This document shows positions 15,504 to 22,743 of a DNA stretch of 34,581 bases, piece after piece (within the stretch, counting starts at the first letter, position 1; each line of letters starts with the position of its first letter). The notes beneath the pieces are model-generated. The model did no database searches. It saw nothing but the letters and a program-made list of their open reading frames with translations, and was not told where the DNA came from. Origin of the DNA: DASQDT01 sp036380435 (GTDB lineage Bacteria > Acidobacteriota > Blastocatellia > Pyrinomonadales > Pyrinomonadaceae); NCBI GenBank assembly GCA_036380435.1, contig DASVES010000470.1:1-34581 (forward strand). The letters run 5' to 3'. The position numbers and the translations under genes were made by a program.

Positions 15504-16548
15504 GAGAGTGGTGGTGACGGGCGGCACAGGCTCGCTCGGAAAAGTTCTGGTGCGGCGGCTGCTGTCGGGCGAGGTGGGCTTGCCGCGCCAGATCGTCGTC
15601 TTCTCGCGCGACGAGGCCAAGCAGCACTCGATGCGTCTGGCCTTCCAGCACCTGCGCACCGCCACCGACGAAGTCATCTATCACAACTTCGAGCAGCTCC
15701 TGCAATTCCGCATCGGCGACGTGCGCGACCCCGCGAGCGTCAACGCCGTCCTGCGTCACGCCGACGTGGTCTTCAACGCCGCGGCCTTAAAGCAGGTGCC
15801 CTCCTGCGAATACTTCCCCTTCGAGGCCGTGCAGACCAACATCGTCGGCGCGGAGAACATCGTCCGGGCCGTGCGCGAGGGCCGCCTCCCCGTCGAGACC
15901 GTGGTCGGCATTTCGACGGACAAGGCGTGCAAGCCCGTCAACGTCATGGGCATGACGAAGGCGGTGCAGGAGCGCCTGTTCGTCTGCGCTAACCTCGACG
16001 TTCCCGACACGCGCTTCGTCTGCGTCCGCTACGGCAACGTGCTCGCCTCGCGCGGCTCCGTCATCCCGCTCTTTCACGAGCAGATCAGACGCGGCGGCCC
16101 CGTCACCATCACGACGGCCGACATGACGCGCTTCCTCCTCAGTCTGGAGCAGGCCGTCGATACCGTCTTCGCGGCGCTCGGCGAGGCCGAACGCGGCGAG
16201 ACCTACATCCCGCGCGTGCCCTCGGCCAGAGTGACCGACGTGTCGGATGCGCTCATCGGCGACCAGAAGATTAAGACGGTCGTCACCGGCATCCGCCCCG
16301 GCGAGAAGGTACACGAGATACTGGTCTCCGAGGAGGAGGCTTTTCGCACGGTCGCGCGCGGCGACTATTACGTCATCCAGCCGATGCTGCCGGAGCTACG
16401 CCAGAGCGAGGAGATCAAAAACGCCCTCGGCCGCGAATACAGCTCCGCCGACAACGTGATGAGTCCGGCGGAGGTGGCCGAACTGCTCAAGCGGCACAAG
16501 CTGATGCCCAGCGACCGCTTCGTCTATGAGGAAGACATGCTCGCATGA
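15490..16548 (+). CDS. fnlA: UDP-GlcNAc 4,6-dehydratase/5-epimerase (FnlA/WbjB/CapE type)
   Basis: The 352-residue protein starts with GGAGG in front of its ATG. It has GGTGSLG (11-17), FNAAALKQVPSCEYFP (95-110) and ISTDKACKPVNVMGMTK (141-157). At the place of the SDR catalytic tyrosine it has methionine (M153-x3-K157), and this M-x3-K pattern is the mark of the CapE/WbjB/FnlA enzymes, which make 4-keto-6-deoxy-L-hexosamines, as against PseB-like relatives with tyrosine. RPGEKVHEILVSEEEA fits as well. It works upstream of the RmlD-like reductase and the following 2-epimerase, and is coupled to both by overlaps of 14 and 4 bases. Confidence 0.87.
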   Translation: MLKDKRVVVTGGTGSLGKVLVRRLLSGEVGLPRQIVVFSRDEAKQHSMRLAFQHLRTATDEVIYHNFEQLLQFRIGDVRDPASVNAVLRHADVVFNAAALKQVPSCEYFPFEAVQTNIVGAENIVRAVREGRLPVETVVGISTDKACKPVNVMGMTKAVQERLFVCANLDVPDTRFVCVRYGNVLASRGSVIPLFHEQIRRGGPVTITTADMTRFLLSLEQAVDTVFAALGEAERGETYIPRVPSARVTDVSDALIGDQKIKTVVTGIRPGEKVHEILVSEEEAFRTVARGDYYVIQPMLPELRQSEEIKNALGREYSSADNVMSPAEVAELLKRHKLMPSDRFVYEEDMLA

Positions 16549-17642
16549 AGGTGATGACCATTCTGGGCACGCGGCCCGAAATTATCCGCCTCAGCCGCGT
16601 CGTCGAAAAACTCGACCGCCTCTGCCAACACGTCCTCGTCCACACGGGGCAGAACTTCGACGCCGCCTTAAGCGACCTCTTCTTCGAGGAGCTGGGCGTG
16701 CGCCGTCCCGACCACTACCTCGGCGTGCGCGGTGACACATTCGGCGAACAGATCGGCCGCATCATCAGCGAGAGCGAGCGCGTGATGACGGCCGAGCGTC
16801 CTGATCGCCTGCTCATCCTCGGCGACACCAACAGCGCGCTTTCGGCCCTCGTCGCCAAGCGACTGGGCATCCCCGTCTATCACATGGAGGCCGGCAACCG
16901 CTGCTACGACGACCGCGTGCCGGAGGAAGTTAACCGCCGCGTCGTCGATCACAGCAGCGACGTGTTGATGCCCTACACTGAGCGCAGCCGGCAGAACCTC
17001 CTGCGCGAAGGCTTCGCGGGCGAGCGCGTCTACGTCACCGGCAATCCCATCCTCGAAGTCATCGAGCACTACAATGAGCGCGTGCGCGCCTCCGACGTGC
17101 TCGCGCGGCTCTCCCTCGAAGCGCAAAAATATTTTCTGGTGACGATGCACCGCGCCGAGAACGTGGACGTTGAGGAGCGCCTGCGCTCGCTCATCGGCGC
17201 GCTCGAAGCTCTGGGGCGCGAATATGGCCTGCCCGTCGTCATCAGCACGCACCCGCGCACGCGCGCCGTGATGGAGCGCTTCCGCGTCGATGCCGGGGCG
17301 CACGCCGAGCTACAGTTTCACGCGCCCTTCGGCCTCTTCGATTTCGTCGCGCTCGAACAGAACGCCTTCTGCGTCCTCTCGGACTCTGGCACGGTGCAGG
17401 AGGAGTGTTGCATCTTCGGGGTGGCCAACGTCACCATCCGCGACGTGACCGAGCGGCCCGAGACCATCGAGTCGGGGAGCAACATCCTGAGCGGCGCGGA
17501 GCCGGAGGCGGTGCTGCGCTGCGTGCGCGCCGTGCTCGACGGCAAAAGCGAATGGGCGCCGCCGCCCGAGTATCTCGTCAAAAACGTCAGCGGCACGGTG
17601 GCCCGCATCGTGCTCGGTTACAGACGCGAAGGCCGGGGGTGA
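16545..17642 (+). CDS. wecB: UDP-N-acetylglucosamine 2-epimerase, non-hydrolysing (WecB/WbjD/FnlC type)
   Basis: The 365-residue protein has ILGTRPEIIRLSRVVEKL (6-23), HTGQNFD (33-39), LGDTNSALSA, MEAGNRCYDDRVPEEVNRR and the C-terminal SDSGTVQEE, all landmarks of non-hydrolysing UDP-HexNAc 2-epimerases. GDTNSALS and MEAGNRCYD, in place of the WecB GDTTTT and VEAGLRT, are the variants seen in the WbjD/FnlC subgroup, which acts on the L-sugar made by the two genes before it. The ATGA overlap with the FnlA-like gene supports one pathway. The expected end product is UDP-L-FucNAc or UDP-L-QuiNAc. Confidence 0.87.
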   Translation: MKVMTILGTRPEIIRLSRVVEKLDRLCQHVLVHTGQNFDAALSDLFFEELGVRRPDHYLGVRGDTFGEQIGRIISESERVMTAERPDRLLILGDTNSALSALVAKRLGIPVYHMEAGNRCYDDRVPEEVNRRVVDHSSDVLMPYTERSRQNLLREGFAGERVYVTGNPILEVIEHYNERVRASDVLARLSLEAQKYFLVTMHRAENVDVEERLRSLIGALEALGREYGLPVVISTHPRTRAVMERFRVDAGAHAELQFHAPFGLFDFVALEQNAFCVLSDSGTVQEECCIFGVANVTIRDVTERPETIESGSNILSGAEPEAVLRCVRAVLDGKSEWAPPPEYLVKNVSGTVARIVLGYRREGRG

Positions 17643-17651
17643 GTAGGCCGG

Positions 17652-17733
17652 GGAACACGGATGAGACGGATAAGGACGGATTATCACAGATCAATCCGTG
17701 ACGACCCGTCTTCCGTCCGTCTCATCCGTATTC
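17652..17733 (+). repeat. Imperfect inverted repeat of ACGGATGAG units
   Basis: ACGGATGAGACGGA (17657-17670) is the exact reverse complement of TCCGTCTCATCCGT (17716-17729). Further ACGGA/TCCGT copies in the interior (17675-17720) extend the pairing with shifts. It fills the 141-base gap between the 2-epimerase and the next GT4 gene. No U tract follows, so it is rather a dispersed intergenic hairpin than a terminator. Confidence 0.75.
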
Positions 17734-17783
17734 TACTCCTTTAAGATGTGTGTTGACCGGCCCCGCGCGGCCGACGACGAAGT

Positions 17784-19004
17784 ATGAAGATCGCGCTCGT
17801 CTCAGAAGCCCTGCCGCCCTCGGCCTCCGGTCAGTCGATGGTGCTCTCCCGCCTGCTCGGCGGTCTTGACCCCGCCGACTACTGCCTCATTTCTAATCTC
17901 AACTACGACGCCGCCGCGCCGCACAACGCCTACACGCAGAGATTGCCCGTCAACTATCACCACCTGAGCGCGCCCCGACAGATCACGCGCGGCAGCCGCT
18001 TCGGTCTCATCCACCTGCGCCACGGCCTCAACTTCCCCCTGACCGTCGCGCAGTGGGGCCGGCGCATCGCCGACATCGTCCGCCGCGAGCGTTGCGAAGC
18101 GGTCGTCGCCTGCACCGGCGAGGTCTCACTCCTGCCCGCGGGCTACCTCGGTGCGCGTCTCGCGGGCGTGCCCTTCTTCGCATACGTCTTCGACCACTAC
18201 TCCTATCGCGAGTGGGCCAACCCGGCCGCGCGCTTCTGGGCGCGGCGTCTCGAAGCGCGGCTCCTGCGCGGCGCGGCCGGCGTCATCGTCCCGAACGAGA
18301 TTTTGCGCGACGACCTGCGCCGCAGGTGCGGCGTCGAATCGGAAGTCATCCACAACTCTTTCGACATCTCCGACTACGAGTCGGCCCCGCCGCCTCCGCC
18401 GTCGCCTAACGGCGAGGTGAAGATCGTCTACACGGGCGACGTGTACGAGGCCCACTACGACGCCTTCCAGAATCTTCTGGCGGCGCTCCGCCTGCTCGGG
18501 CGCGACGACGTGCGTCTGCACCTCTACACCTCGCGCACGCCCGAGGAGATGGCCGCGCGGGGCATCAGCGGCCCCGTCCGCATCCACCCGCACCGGGCGC
18601 TCGCCGAGATGCCGCGCGTGCAGCAGGAGGCCGACATCCTCTTCCTCGCCTTGGCCTTCGACTCGCCCTACCCCGACCTCGTCAAGACCTCGGCGACGAT
18701 GAAGCTCGGCGAATTTCTCGCCACTCGCCGGCCCGTCATCGTCCACGCGCCGCCCGACTCCTTCATCTCGTGGTACTTCCGCACGCACGAGTGCGGCGTC
18801 GTCGTTGACCGCCGCGACCCCGAGCTGCTGGCGCGAAAAATCACAGAGCTTCTGGCCGACCCCGAGCTGCAACGCCGGCTCACGGAGCGCGCCTGGGGCC
18901 GCGCCCGCGCCGACTTCAGCATCGCGGGCGCGCGCGCTAAGTTTCTCGATGTCTTGAGACGCGGCGTCCGCGCCCGCGCGCCGGAGCAGGAGCCGCGCCC
19001 ATGA
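17784..19004 (+). CDS. GT4-type glycosyltransferase (GT-B fold)
   Basis: The 406-residue protein begins MKIALVSEALPPSASGQSMV, the glycine-rich first loop of GT4 enzymes. An interdomain region near IVPNEILRDDLRRRCG and VIHNSFDISDYE leads to IVYTGDVYEAHYD, and the C-terminal domain has KLGEFLATRRPVIVHAPPDS, the position of the E-x7-E donor site (partly altered here). An RE/LR-rich tail ends it. A run of prolines (SAPPPPPSPNGE) links the two domains. The gene overlaps the next GT2 by ATGA. The sugar is unknown. Confidence 0.85.
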   Translation: MKIALVSEALPPSASGQSMVLSRLLGGLDPADYCLISNLNYDAAAPHNAYTQRLPVNYHHLSAPRQITRGSRFGLIHLRHGLNFPLTVAQWGRRIADIVRRERCEAVVACTGEVSLLPAGYLGARLAGVPFFAYVFDHYSYREWANPAARFWARRLEARLLRGAAGVIVPNEILRDDLRRRCGVESEVIHNSFDISDYESAPPPPPSPNGEVKIVYTGDVYEAHYDAFQNLLAALRLLGRDDVRLHLYTSRTPEEMAARGISGPVRIHPHRALAEMPRVQQEADILFLALAFDSPYPDLVKTSATMKLGEFLATRRPVIVHAPPDSFISWYFRTHECGVVVDRRDPELLARKITELLADPELQRRLTERAWGRARADFSIAGARAKFLDVLRRGVRARAPEQEPRP

Positions 19005-20029
19005 CGCCGGACGAAGCAGCGGCGGCGACGCCGCCGCGGGCCGCGCCCCTCGTCAGCGTCGTCATGCCGACCTACAACTACGCGCGCTACGTCGGCGACG
19101 CCCTCAGGAGTCTTCAGGCGCAGACCCACGCGCGCTGGGAGTGCGTGGTCGTGGACGACGGCTCGACCGACGACACCGAGGAGGTCGTCGCCGGCTTCGC
19201 GGCGCGCGACGCGCGCATCAGGTACGTGCGTCAGGAGAACAGGCGGCAGGCGGCGGCGAGGAACAATGGGCTGCGGCACTGCGCCGGCGACTACGTGCAG
19301 TTTCTCGACGCCGACGACCTGCTGGAGTCGCGCAAGCTGGAGCGGCAGGCGGCCGATCTAGAGGCGCACCCCGAGGTGGACATCGTCTACGGCGGCGCGC
19401 GCGGTTTCACGTCGGCCGGTCAGAGCGGCGAGGGCGCGGCGTTGGACGACAGTCCCCTGCCCGCGATGCCCGAGGCGTCGGGCGGCGGGCGCGAGTTGGC
19501 GCCGGGGCTTGTGCGCCGGAACATCATGTTCGTCAACTCGCCGCTGGTGCGGCGTCGTCTCATTGAGGAGGTCGGCTCCTTCGACGAGCGCCTGCCGCCG
19601 GCCGAGGACTGGGACTACTGGCTGCGCTGCGCCCTCAAGGGCGCGCGCTTCCAATTCGTCCCTGAGGAGGGCACGCTGGCGCTCGTGCGCACGCACCCGG
19701 TAAGCTCCAGCCGCAACCGCGCCGTGGCTTACGCCTCCCTGCTCCGCATGCGCGGCAAGCTCGCGGGGCTGACGGACGACGCCGAACTCCTCGCGCTCAA
19801 CCGCGAGCTGGCGGCGGCCGACGAGGGATACCTCGGCGTCGAGGAGGCCGCGGCGGGCCGTGTGCTCAAGGGCGTGCTCCACCTCGGGCGGGCGGCGCTG
19901 CGCGTGCGCCGGGCGCGCTGGCGGGCGAAGTGGCTTTTGTGCGCGCTCTCGGCGCCCTTCGTCTCGCCGCCGACGCTCAGGAAGCTGGCGACTGAATCGA
20001 TCACGCGACGCCGCGCGCGAACAACGTAG
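19001..20029 (+). CDS. GT2 family glycosyltransferase
   Basis: The 342-residue protein has VSVVMPTYNYARYVGDALRS, VVDDGSTDDTEEV and FLDADDLLESRKLERQ, the GT-A donor loop and DXD motif, and AEDWDYWLRCALKGA for the acceptor-side acidic residues. The first 17 residues are a low-complexity A/P leader. The last 50 residues are Arg-rich and may be membrane-associated. ATGA overlap with the upstream GT4 implies they act in the same chain. Donor unknown. Confidence 0.86.
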   Translation: MTPDEAAAATPPRAAPLVSVVMPTYNYARYVGDALRSLQAQTHARWECVVVDDGSTDDTEEVVAGFAARDARIRYVRQENRRQAAARNNGLRHCAGDYVQFLDADDLLESRKLERQAADLEAHPEVDIVYGGARGFTSAGQSGEGAALDDSPLPAMPEASGGGRELAPGLVRRNIMFVNSPLVRRRLIEEVGSFDERLPPAEDWDYWLRCALKGARFQFVPEEGTLALVRTHPVSSSRNRAVAYASLLRMRGKLAGLTDDAELLALNRELAAADEGYLGVEEAAAGRVLKGVLHLGRAALRVRRARWRAKWLLCALSAPFVSPPTLRKLATESITRRRARTT

Positions 20030-20048
20030 CGACCGCCCCGAAACAAAC

Positions 20049-20582
20049 ATGATTATCAGAGACACGAAACTCGCAGGCGCTTTCCTCGTCGAGCCGGAGC
20101 TGCGCGAGGACGAGCGCGGGTTCTTCACGCACGTCTGGACGCGCCGGGAGCTGGCGGAGCGCGGCGTCGCGTGTGATTTCGCCGAGTGCAACGCCTCCTT
20201 CAGCCGGCGGCGGGGCACCCTGCGCGGAATGCACTATCAGGCCGCGCCGCACGGGCAGGCCAAGCTGGTGCGCTGCACGCACGGCTCCATCTACGATGTC
20301 GGCATCGACCTGCGCCCCGACTCTCCCACCTTTCGCCAGTGGGTCGGCTTCGAGCTGTCGGCGCGCAACCGCCTGATGCTCTACCTGCCGGCCGAGTTCG
20401 CCCACGGCTTCCAGACCCTCGAAGACGACACGGAAGTCCTCTACATGACCTCAGCCCCTTACGCGCCCGACAGCGGGCGGGGCGTGCGCTGGGACGACCC
20501 GGCGTTCGGCGTCCGCTGGCCCGAAGTCGGCGAGCGCACCCTGATCGCGAGGGATCGCGAGTACCCGGACTTCGCCGCGTGA
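20049..20582 (+). CDS. rfbC: dTDP-4-dehydrorhamnose 3,5-epimerase
   Basis: The 177-residue cupin-fold enzyme has the family landmarks: RGFFTHVW, FAECNASFSRRRGTLRGMHY with the catalytic histidine H62, KLVRCTHGSIYDVGIDLRP, YLPAEFAHGFQTLEDDTEVLY and GVRWDDPAFGVRWP (D149/D150). It converts dTDP-4-keto-6-deoxyglucose to the L-rhamno isomer. No RmlA or RmlB homologue is obvious in the window, so the substrate must come from elsewhere, or from the SDR at 13636 if that is a dehydratase. The ATG at 20049 is chosen because homology starts there; the open frame upstream overlaps the previous gene. Confidence 0.9.
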   Translation: MIIRDTKLAGAFLVEPELREDERGFFTHVWTRRELAERGVACDFAECNASFSRRRGTLRGMHYQAAPHGQAKLVRCTHGSIYDVGIDLRPDSPTFRQWVGFELSARNRLMLYLPAEFAHGFQTLEDDTEVLYMTSAPYAPDSGRGVRWDDPAFGVRWPEVGERTLIARDREYPDFAA

Positions 20583-20602
20583 GCCGCCCCGCTGGAGCCG
20601 AG

Positions 20603-21469
20603 ATGGACACTCCGCGAATCACCGTCGTCACGCCCTCTTTCAATCAGGGGCAGTTTATCGAAGAGACGATCCTGTCCGTCATCGGGCAGCAGTACCCCAA
20701 TCTCGAATACATCATCATCGACGGCGGGAGCACGGACGCGAGCGTCGAAGTCATCAAAAAGTACGAGCAGCATCTCGCCTACTGGGTGAGCGAGCCTGAC
20801 CGCGGTCAGGCCCACGCCATCAACAAGGGCTTCGCCAAAGCGACCGGCCGTATTCTCGCGTGGCTCAACTCCGACGACATGTACCTGCCCGGCGCGTTCG
20901 CCTTCGGCGTCTCCGCGCTGAAGGCGGACGCCGCGCCCGGACTGCTCTTCGGCAACTGTCTGCACTTCGTCGAGGGCGATACGCAAGCTTACGGCAGCGA
21001 CGTGCGCGCGGGGCACGAGACGATGAACCTGACGCTCGCCGACTACATCATCCAGCCGAGCACCTTCTGGACGCGCTCCGCGTGGGAGGCCACGGGGCCG
21101 CTCGACGAGTCTCTGAACTTCGGCTTCGACTGGGAGTGGTTCATCCGCGCCCGCAAGGCCGGGGTCGCCTTCGTCCCCGCCGACAAGTATCTTTCGCTCT
21201 ACCGCATCCACGGCGCGCACAAGACCGGCACCGGCGGCGAGCGGCGCTTACAGGAGCTGGCCACGATCTACGGCCGGCACGCCGGCGCGAAGTACGAAAG
21301 ACTCTTCGCGCGCTGCATGGCCTCGCGCTCGAAGATCGTCGCGGGCAGGACACTGCTCGGGCGTCTGAGGCTTTCGCGTTTCGAGGCGGCGGCGCTCAAG
21401 CTCCGCTTTCCCGGCCTATTCCGCGGCTTCGAGCCCGAAGAGATTAGCGATATGATGACCATGCTTTGA
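20603..21469 (+). CDS. GT2 glycosyltransferase (WcaA-like), first of a tandem pair
   Basis: The 288-residue protein starts at ATG 20603 with GGAG at 20594-20597. ITVVTPSFNQGQFIEETILS, IIIDGGSTDASVEVI and LNSDDMYLPGAF are GT-A donor motifs in which the DXD is NSDD. EPDRGQAHAINKG is a family-specific block, and FGFDWEWFIRARKAG carries the acidic catalytic residues. It is a paralogue of the next gene, with a nearly identical 90-base patch. The stop (21467-21469) is followed after two bases by a heptamer hairpin. Confidence 0.87.
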   Translation: MDTPRITVVTPSFNQGQFIEETILSVIGQQYPNLEYIIIDGGSTDASVEVIKKYEQHLAYWVSEPDRGQAHAINKGFAKATGRILAWLNSDDMYLPGAFAFGVSALKADAAPGLLFGNCLHFVEGDTQAYGSDVRAGHETMNLTLADYIIQPSTFWTRSAWEATGPLDESLNFGFDWEWFIRARKAGVAFVPADKYLSLYRIHGAHKTGTGGERRLQELATIYGRHAGAKYERLFARCMASRSKIVAGRTLLGRLRLSRFEAAALKLRFPGLFRGFEPEEISDMMTML

Positions 21470-21471
21470 AG

Positions 21472-21590
21472 AAGTGATAAGTGATGAGTGATGAGTGATA
21501 AGAGCTGTTAGCTATTAGCTGTTAGCTGTTAGCTGTTAGCCAATAGCCAAGTCTCTTTCTTATCACTCATCACTTATCACTCATCACTTT
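21472..21590 (+). repeat. Composite heptamer hairpin A (GTGATAA arms, TTAGCTG loop)
   Basis: The left arm (21472-21502) consists of 7-base units GTGATAA/GTGATGA and pairs with 21559-21590, with two wobble-type mismatches over about 31 bases. The loop itself is a second 7-base repeat, AGCTGTT/AGCTATT, in about six tandem copies (21503-21545). The element begins 2 bases after one stop codon and ends 9 bases before the next ATG. Confidence 0.9.
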
Positions 21591-21599
21591 GTTTTCTCC

Positions 21600-22481
21600 A
21601 TGCGACCCAAGATCAGCATCGTCACTCCGTCCTTCAATCAGGCCGCGTACCTCGAACAGACCATCCTGTCCGTCGTCGGGCAGAACTATGAGCCGCTGGA
21701 GTTCATCATTATTGATGGCGGGAGTACCGACGACAGCGTCGAAGTCATCAAAAAGTATGAGCAGCATCTCGCCCACTGGGTGAGCGAGCCTGACCGCGGC
21801 CAGGCCCACGCCATCAACAAGGGCCTGGCGCACGCCACCGGCGACCTCGTCGCCTACATCAACTCCGACGACCTCTACCTGCCCGGCGCCTTCGCCGCCG
21901 TCACGCGCCACTTCGACGAGCACCCGCGCTGCGAGTGGCTGTGCGGCGACACGCTGATGTTCGGCGAGGGCGGCGTTGACCAGACCTCACTCGTCTCAGC
22001 CAACGTGCCGCGCACGGCCGCTCAAGTGCTCTCCTGGGCTTACAAGGCCCCGCAGCCCGGAATGTTCTGGCGGCGCGAATTGTTGCGCGACGGCTTCGCC
22101 GAGCAGTGGCGCTACTGCTTCGACCACGAGTTGTACGTCCGCCTGCTGCTCGACGGTCACGCGTGCGAGCATCTGCCGCTGCCCGTGGCCGCCTACCGCC
22201 TGCACGCGACGAGCAAGACCGTGGCCGAGGGCGACCTCTTCGACCGCGAGTTCGACGACATCGCCGACCTGTACGAGCCGCGTCTGCGCGGGGCGGGCCG
22301 GCGCTGGTGCGCCGCCACGCGCCACCTCCGACACTCCTTCGCCGCCAGCCGCAGGGGCGACCGCCGCGAGGCGTTAGCGGGTCTTGCGCGCGCACTCTTC
22401 GTCCATCCCGAAAGCCTCGGCGGGCGGCCCTTCTGGGGCTGTTTTCGACGCGCACTCGGCCCGCAAGCCGGCAAGCCGTAG
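21600..22481 (+). CDS. GT2 glycosyltransferase (WcaA-like), second of a tandem pair
   Basis: The 293-residue protein repeats the design of the gene before it: ISIVTPSFNQAAYLEQTILS, IIIDGGSTDDSVEVI, EPDRGQAHAINKG and INSDDLYLPGAF. The C-terminal halves differ (CFDHELYVRLLLDGHAC here), so they probably use different acceptors or donors. The ATG lies 9 bases after the heptamer hairpin and has no recognisable ribosome site (TTTGTTTTCTCC precedes it). It is the last gene of the polysaccharide locus. Confidence 0.87.
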   Translation: MRPKISIVTPSFNQAAYLEQTILSVVGQNYEPLEFIIIDGGSTDDSVEVIKKYEQHLAHWVSEPDRGQAHAINKGLAHATGDLVAYINSDDLYLPGAFAAVTRHFDEHPRCEWLCGDTLMFGEGGVDQTSLVSANVPRTAAQVLSWAYKAPQPGMFWRRELLRDGFAEQWRYCFDHELYVRLLLDGHACEHLPLPVAAYRLHATSKTVAEGDLFDREFDDIADLYEPRLRGAGRRWCAATRHLRHSFAASRRGDRREALAGLARALFVHPESLGGRPFWGCFRRALGPQAGKP

Positions 22482-22563
22482 CGTGTTATACTCGCCGCGC
22501 CTACGGCCCGAAAGATTGTTCGTTGATGCCCATGATTAACTTGAGTGGATGCAAAGTGGGACT

Positions 22564-22680
22564 CACCGCGGAGGCGCAGAGGGCGCAGAGACTACGCAGA
22601 GGCTTGAGCGATTCACTCGACGTTGGGCGTAAGTGTTAAGCCTGCGGCGCTTCCTCCGCGCCTTCTGCGCCTCTGCGGTG
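22564..22680 (+). repeat. Inverted repeat of GGCGCAGAG units
   Basis: CACCGCGGAGGCGCAGAGGG (start of 22564-22590) pairs with 22654-22680 (ending GCGCCTCTGCGGTG): 24 of 27 positions are complementary, and the differences are transitions. The arms are built from GGCGCAGAG-like units. The surrounding gap (22482-22743) shows no gene; TATACT at 22487-22492 could be a -10 box without a good -35. Confidence 0.85.
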
Positions 22681-22743
22681 AACTGACTTGCCTGACACTC
22701 TACTAAGGGCACACCCGGCCGCCTCGCCGTTCCGACTTCGCAC

